DNA from: Gammaproteobacteria bacterium
Lineage (GTDB): Bacteria > Pseudomonadota > Gammaproteobacteria > VBWC01
Assembly (NCBI GenBank): GCA_006218035.1
Contig: VBWC01000003.1
Span: 305,251 to 369,250, forward strand
Length of the DNA: 64,000 bases
Reading direction: 5' to 3'
Positions within the stretch are counted from its first letter, which is position 1. Each line of letters starts with the position of its first letter. The notes beneath the pieces are model-generated. The model was not told the DNA's origin, did no database searches, and saw only the letters and a list, made by a program, of their open reading frames with translations. Made by a program: the position numbers and the translations under genes. Below, in pieces: positions 59,891 through 64,000 of this stretch.

Positions 59891-60370
59891 CTAAAACAAC
59901 GCACGCGTAGCCGCGCCGTTAGTTTCGATACGGCGCAGAATAACCGGCTGAAACCGGATATCTTCCCTGATCTTGTCGCCGAACCAACGTAACCAGAATA
60001 ATCCGGCAACCAAACCGGCCATACCGAATACGATGCTCGCCATGTCATGGGACAATAACAGCAGGTGATTGTTCACCCACTCCCCCAGCAATGCAAACAA
60101 AAACATGGACGCCAGCGGGGCGCCATATACCGCGAGTGAGCCGCGAATTAACGCACTCTCGCTCAGCCCGAGTATCACGTCATCGCCGATGCAGGCGTCG
60201 GCGTTATTGACCGCGCGTATTACCGAGCGTTTTCTACCCATCACCTTCGCCAGTACCGCCGTGCCGCACCCCTTGGCAACCGAACAACGTTCGCAGGTGC
60301 TGCGTCGCTGTGTTTCCACCCAGACAACGTTGTCCCGCACGTCGACAACCCTGGCCGCTTCCTCGATCAT
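59891..60370 (-). CDS. rseC: SoxR-reducing/sigma-E regulatory protein RseC (MucC)
   Basis: Inner-membrane protein of 159 residues. A Cys-rich N-terminal part (CERCSVAKGCGTAVLAK) could hold a metal or cluster, followed by two membrane spans (about 75-98 and 105-128) and a short cytoplasmic tail. In E. coli RseC helps keep SoxR reduced; in Pseudomonas MucC modulates the AlgU response. Its start overlaps the rseB stop by 4 bases. Four conserved Cys-type positions are present, so the protein looks intact. Confidence 0.9.
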   Translation of the reverse strand: MIEEAARVVDVRDNVVWVETQRRSTCERCSVAKGCGTAVLAKVMGRKRSVIRAVNNADACIGDDVILGLSESALIRGSLAVYGAPLASMFLFALLGEWVNNHLLLLSHDMASIVFGMAGLVAGLFWLRWFGDKIREDIRFQPVILRRIETNGAATRALF

Positions 60371-61392
60371 TGCCGAGGTACCCCGGGTCGATAGCGGACA
60401 GACTCCCCGATAAGACGCACCGTCAACGTCGGTACTTCGCCAACCACCGTAACGTGATAGTCGTCGACCGTGGTACCAAACGCATTGACGGCCCCAATAG
60501 CGGAGAATCCCGACAACAAATTGTCGGCATCACCGGTCTTCTCAATAAATACTGAAACCGACGCCAGGCCATCAGTAAATATCATGTGCTCGGTCTGTCC
60601 GCCGTGTACTGACCGTCGATGCCGGTAATGGTCGACGGGCTTGAAGCCATCCGGAACGTTTTCAACCCGCCAGTATTCGCTTTTATCACTGGTCTCCTCA
60701 TCGGAATAGATCACTTCTTGCCCAACGGTGAGCCGGGCCCCTGCCGCTGTTTTCTGGTCGACCGCATGAACCATGTCTTCCGTCGGCGTGGTGATAATCT
60801 CCAGATTGGTAAACATTATTTGTTCGATCGTCGCCCCAGCGTCATTGATCATGTCCGACTTGAGCAACAAGCCGGTTTCTTTGTCGATCCAAATGCGATA
60901 TCCAAAGCGGTACTGATCGACCGGCTCAATAATCATGGCTTGCGTCGGTCTACCGGCAATCCGGTCATCACCGACCAATGTAAACCGATAATAATCCTGC
61001 AGCTCCTCGATACGCTCACCGATATCGGTATCCGACGCGCGCCCACCCTTGGCCTTGTTGATCACGACTGATTTCTGTCTGGGCAGAAAACAAATCGCTC
61101 CGTCGCAACTACGAACGATTTCGTGCGATTCGCCGTTGAGTGCCTCAAGCTTCTGGCGTCCGCCTCGCTCATCGGCAACGTGAAGAATATTCACCGCCAC
61201 CATTTGGTCGTTGCGCCGATAAACAAAGGTTCCGCTGTAGCTCAACCATTGACCGGCTCGTGTCATCTTTTCCAGCCAGGTACCCGGAGCATCATCGCCA
61301 TCGGCGGCGGATACATTACTCACTGCCAGCAACATGGACAGTAGCGCCAATAGCAGCGGGACGCGCACGATGGGTGCTCTAAACACCGACAT
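60367..61392 (-). CDS. rseB: sigma-E regulator RseB/MucB
   Basis: Periplasmic protein of 341 residues that binds the outer part of RseA and shields it from proteolysis until lipopolysaccharide or lipoprotein signals arrive. Signal peptide about 1-29 (LLLALLSMLLAVSNVSA). The large LolA-like domain begins WLSYSGTFVYRRNDQMVAVN, and the C-terminal domain carries the RHRRSVHGGQTEHMIFTDGL region. It lies between rseA (gap 53 bases) and rseC (4-base overlap). Confidence 0.94.
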   Translation of the reverse strand: MSVFRAPIVRVPLLLALLSMLLAVSNVSAADGDDAPGTWLEKMTRAGQWLSYSGTFVYRRNDQMVAVNILHVADERGGRQKLEALNGESHEIVRSCDGAICFLPRQKSVVINKAKGGRASDTDIGERIEELQDYYRFTLVGDDRIAGRPTQAMIIEPVDQYRFGYRIWIDKETGLLLKSDMINDAGATIEQIMFTNLEIITTPTEDMVHAVDQKTAAGARLTVGQEVIYSDEETSDKSEYWRVENVPDGFKPVDHYRHRRSVHGGQTEHMIFTDGLASVSVFIEKTGDADNLLSGFSAIGAVNAFGTTVDDYHVTVVGEVPTLTVRLIGESVRYRPGVPRQ

Positions 61393-61445
61393 GCCCTCGA
61401 CAAGTCGTTGCCGCGTCAGTGGTGAGGTGATCGAACAACGAACGG

Positions 61446-62114
61446 CTATTCTCCCGAGTCATAACCGACAATCCTGACTTGAGGCATTAACCCGTCACGT
61501 ACCGGGACGATGCTGGAATACTCATTATGGTTAATAAGATATTCGGTCAGGCGGGGTCTGCTGGTCGCACGCAGCACCTTCCATTGCGCCGCATCACCGG
61601 ATGCCACTTGAGCGAGTACCTCAGGCGATCTCACCACGGATTGACCGGCGGAAACCAGTTGAACACTGTCCGCTGTCGTAGATATTGACGGCAAGGTTCC
61701 AAACTCCACTGTCGCGGGAGCCATTACCGGGGCGGTCGCAGAAGCCAGTTGCTCCGGTGTCAACGATGAATCCGGTTGATACCATTGCACACCAATAACC
61801 GCCATCGCCGCCAGCGACGCCGCCAACGCAAAACCGGTGACGCGCCAACCGGAGTGTAACGGTTCCGATAGTTGTCGGACGTTGGTGCTGTGTACTTGTT
61901 CGTCGGCGATTGCCTGGGTGACGCGGAGTGCAAGATTATGATTCAGCAGGTCAGGAAGTTGGTGCTTGATCGTATCGCTGATTAACTGATAGCGCTCCAA
62001 TCGATATCGGTACCGGGGATTACTGCCCAATGCGCTAATGACCTTTTCCGTTTCGGCCGCGTCGAGTTCACTATCCAGCATTATCGAAATCATTTCTTCC
62101 GGGTGATCATTCAT
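61446..62114 (-). CDS. rseA: anti-sigma-E factor RseA/MucA
   Basis: Single-pass inner-membrane protein of 222 residues that holds sigma-E inactive. The cytoplasmic N-terminal domain (EEMISIMLDSELDAAETEKV, RYRLERYQLISDTIK) is the sigma-binding RseA_N fold; one membrane span lies at about 92-112 (VTGFALAASLAAMAVIGV); the periplasmic part is Ser/Thr/Ala-rich and then folds toward YLINHNEYSS at the end. Site-1 and site-2 proteases would release sigma-E by cutting it. Gap of 23 bases after rpoE. Confidence 0.93.
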   Translation of the reverse strand: MNDHPEEMISIMLDSELDAAETEKVISALGSNPRYRYRLERYQLISDTIKHQLPDLLNHNLALRVTQAIADEQVHSTNVRQLSEPLHSGWRVTGFALAASLAAMAVIGVQWYQPDSSLTPEQLASATAPVMAPATVEFGTLPSISTTADSVQLVSAGQSVVRSPEVLAQVASGDAAQWKVLRATSRPRLTEYLINHNEYSSIVPVRDGLMPQVRIVGYDSGE

Positions 62115-62137
62115 AATGACTGCTCTCCAGACAATGG

Positions 62138-62713
62138 TTAATCCAATAGTGGTTTAAGTTTTTCGTTAATCGCTTCCCGCGCGCGAAATATACGGGATCT
62201 CACGGTCCCGATCGGGCAACCCATAACCTCGGCGATCTCCTCGTAACTCAGGCCTTCCAGTTCGCGCAAAGTGACGGCTGCGCGCAGGTCGTCCGGCAAC
62301 TGCTCAATCGCCTCAAACACGGTTTTCTCAATTTCGTCTCTCAGCATTATGTGTTCGGGTGTGGCAGTGTCCCGAAGCTCTGCGCCGCTATCCAGCTGCG
62401 CGGCATCCGTCGCTTCTATGTCAGAATCGGGTGGCCGTCTACCCTGTGAAACAAGATAATTTTTTGCGGTATTAATCGCGATTCGGTATATCCATGTGTA
62501 AAATGCGCTGTCACCCCGGAATTTCGGCAGCGCGCGATAAGCCTTTATAAAGGCTTCCTGCGCCACGTCCAAAACCTCGTCTGGATCTCGAATATAGCCC
62601 GCAATCAACTTGATTAACCTGTTCTGGTATTTCAGAACCAGAATGTCGAACGCCTTCTTATCGCCTTGTTGAGCGCGCTCAACAAGGTCCTGATCGATAT
62701 TATTCTCGCCCAT
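62138..62713 (-). CDS. rpoE: envelope-stress sigma factor, sigma-E/AlgU
   Basis: ECF sigma factor of 191 residues that directs RNA polymerase to envelope-repair genes. Region 2 shows EVLDVAQEAFIKAYRALPKF and SAFYTWIYRIAINTAKNYL; region 4 shows the helix-turn-helix GLSYEEIAEVMGCPIGTVRS. AGGA 8 bases before the ATG. It heads the rpoE-rseA-rseB-rseC-degP series, and a sigma-E-type promoter is visible just upstream, which points to autoregulation as in E. coli and Pseudomonas. Confidence 0.97.
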   Translation of the reverse strand: MGENNIDQDLVERAQQGDKKAFDILVLKYQNRLIKLIAGYIRDPDEVLDVAQEAFIKAYRALPKFRGDSAFYTWIYRIAINTAKNYLVSQGRRPPDSDIEATDAAQLDSGAELRDTATPEHIMLRDEIEKTVFEAIEQLPDDLRAAVTLRELEGLSYEEIAEVMGCPIGTVRSRIFRAREAINEKLKPLLD

Positions 62714-62760
62714 ACAGGTATTCCTTTATCCCGGCGAGAATGTGCATAATCCTATTTTTC

Positions 62761-62788
62761 CTAGACAATTTGTACGTTCTATAGTTCA
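62761..62788 (-). promoter_or_regulatory. sigma-E-type promoter of rpoE
   Basis: On the minus strand TGAACTA (62788-62782) as -35, a 16-base spacer, and TCTAG (62765-62761) as -10. This resembles the sigma-E consensus of GGAACTT, about 16 bases, TCTGA. It leaves a leader of about 40 bases before rpoE and would give a positive feedback loop controlled by RseA. Confidence 0.6.
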
Positions 62789-63030
62789 CTAAAGGCCATT
62801 CTTCATAAGTATGCGCGGGCGCGGGCGCGCGCCTTCACGCCGGCAGCGATTGGCGCCGGGATCCCAACGGGAGCTAAACGATCTCAATAAGAATATTATA
62901 GGTATTTGTTTTTTATATAGTTAATTCGGATACGTTATGCATCGCCGACCACCGTGGCGAGCGCCCGGCACATTATGCCGCACCGGGCTCCTGATTGAAA
63001 ATGTATGCGATTAAAAAGACCTATACGACT

Positions 63031-64000
63031 ATGAACCATTACGAACATGACGTCATCGTGATCGGCGCTGGCGCGGCCGGATTGACCCTGGCCTTGCGGC
63101 TCGCTGACTCCCTGCGTGTCGCCGTAGTCGCCAAGGGTCCGCTGACCGAAGGCGCAACACTATACGCCCAAGGTGGCATTTCCGTCGTTCTCGACAAGGA
63201 AGACTCGGTCGAATCCCACGTCGACGATACCATGGAAGTCGGTGCCGGGCTATGCGACCCCCAAGTCGTCCGCTACGTCGTCGAGCGAGGCAAGCAGGCG
63301 ATCCAGTGGCTTATCGACCGCAATGTTCCGTTCACGCGCGAGCAGCATCATGATGGAACCGCCAGCTATCATTTGACACGCGAGGGCGGCCATAGTCACC
63401 GTCGGGTCATCCATGCGGCGGACGCAACCGGGCGAGCCATTGAAACAACGCTCGAGCAACAGGCACGTAGCCATCCCAATATCACGTTGCTGGAATACCA
63501 CATCGCGGTAGACCTGATTACCGGCGCCAAGCTTGGCCTGCCGAGCAACCGGTGTCACGGAGTTTATGTGCTGGATCGCGAGCACGACCGCGTCGACGTA
63601 TTTCGCGCCCGGTTCGTCGTCCTTGCCACTGGCGGAGCAGGCAAGGTGTATCTCTATACGAGCAACCCCGACGTATCCACGGGTGACGGTGTCGCCATGG
63701 CATGGCGGGCCGGCTGTCGGGTTGCCAATATGGAGTTCATTCAATTTCATCCGACCTGTCTATATCATCCTCAGGCCAAGTCGTTCCTGATATCAGAGGC
63801 CGTCCGCGGCGAAGGAGGCCGTTTACTATTGCCGGACGGCAGCCGCTTCATGGATAAGTTTGACAGACGTGGCGAACTTGCCCCACGTGATATTGTGGCG
63901 CGGACCATCGACCATGAAATGAAACGGCTCGGCGCGGAATGCGTCTATCTGGATATCAGTCACAAACCGGCCGAGTTTATAAAAAGCCACTTCCCCACCA
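63031..64000 (+). CDS. nadB: L-aspartate oxidase, 3' end outside window
   Basis: Flavoenzyme that oxidises L-aspartate to iminoaspartate, the first step of NAD synthesis with NadA. The N-terminal FAD motif [19 protein letters not shown] is followed by [19 protein letters not shown], the substrate loop [40 protein letters not shown] and [13 protein letters not shown], all diagnostic. About 323 of roughly 530 residues are present and the frame is open to the edge. An in-frame ATG at 63001 would add 10 residues; neither start has a strong Shine-Dalgarno. Divergent from rpoE, as in Pseudomonas. Confidence 0.95.
   Translation, partial: MNHYEHDVIVIGAGAAGLTLALRLADSLRVAVVAKGPLTEGATLYAQGGISVVLDKEDSVESHVDDTMEVGAGLCDPQVVRYVVERGKQAIQWLIDRNVPFTREQHHDGTASYHLTREGGHSHRRVIHAADATGRAIETTLEQQARSHPNITLLEYHIAVDLITGAKLGLPSNRCHGVYVLDREHDRVDVFRARFVVLATGGAGKVYLYTSNPDVSTGDGVAMAWRAGCRVANMEFIQFHPTCLYHPQAKSFLISEAVRGEGGRLLLPDGSRFMDKFDRRGELAPRDIVARTIDHEMKRLGAECVYLDISHKPAEFIKSHFPT

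Overview
This window is a 64 kb chromosomal segment of a gammaproteobacterium outside the enterics. The best support is gene order. Its right half carries nadB | rpoE-rseA-rseB-rseC-degP-lepA-lepB-(DUF4845)-rnc-era-recO-pdxJ-acpS, then initiator tRNA, then rimP-nusA-infB-rbfA-truB-rpsO-pnp. Further left are smc-zipA-ligA and uvrC-pgsA followed by Gly-Cys-Leu tRNAs. These are classical gammaproteobacterial blocks. CbbY, a stand-alone CysZ-like protein, short PutA and short GlpD forms, and an OprI-like lipoprotein fit a Chromatiales-like, possibly autotrophic lineage; that placement is inference.

Layout. 1-4.5 kb: a P-type cation ATPase cut by the window edge, a small membrane protein coupled to it, and soluble transhydrogenase. 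4.8-11.2 kb is accessory: a secreted proteinase K-like protease divergent from an exported BsuPI-type inhibitor-like protein, a di-haem c-type cytochrome, and a 725-residue protein I do not recognise. 11.3-12.6 kb: a small serine-recombinase-like gene facing a phage CI-like repressor gene across two palindromic operators that sit on a strong promoter. 12.8-14.4 kb: a GAF protein and a secreted protein of unknown function. 14.4-17.9 kb: tRNA-Leu, tRNA-Cys and a tRNA-Gly with a damaged 5' end, then pgsA, uvrC and a family 5-like uracil-DNA glycosylase. 18-22 kb: a small acidic protein, Rsd, Hsp20, a glycerophosphodiester/glycerol-3-phosphate pair and an orphan flagellar C-terminal fragment. 22-32 kb: putA, ligA, zipA, smc. 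32-38.5 kb: queF, a FGGY sugar kinase, a CysZ-like protein, a Braun-type lipoprotein between two L,D-transpeptidase genes, an aminotransferase remnant, cbbY and dksA. 38.7-42.5 kb: acs, a DMT-family membrane protein and a diguanylate cyclase with an NAD-binding-like N-terminus. 42.6-64 kb: the translation/RNA and envelope-stress blocks, ending in nadB, which runs off the edge.

How the parts work together. The right half couples ribosome biogenesis, RNA decay and tRNA initiation with the sigma-E pathway that senses outer-membrane damage. That pathway starts at a sigma-E-like promoter ahead of rpoE. The 34-37 kb group probably anchors the outer membrane to peptidoglycan. No IS element, CRISPR array or complete prophage was seen; the clearest mobile-element trace is the recombinase/repressor pair. 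The most unusual items are that operator-controlled pair, the Rossmann-GAF-GGDEF fusion, the damaged tRNA-Gly, the protease/inhibitor pair, and the DksA with a long Lys/Ala-rich tail.
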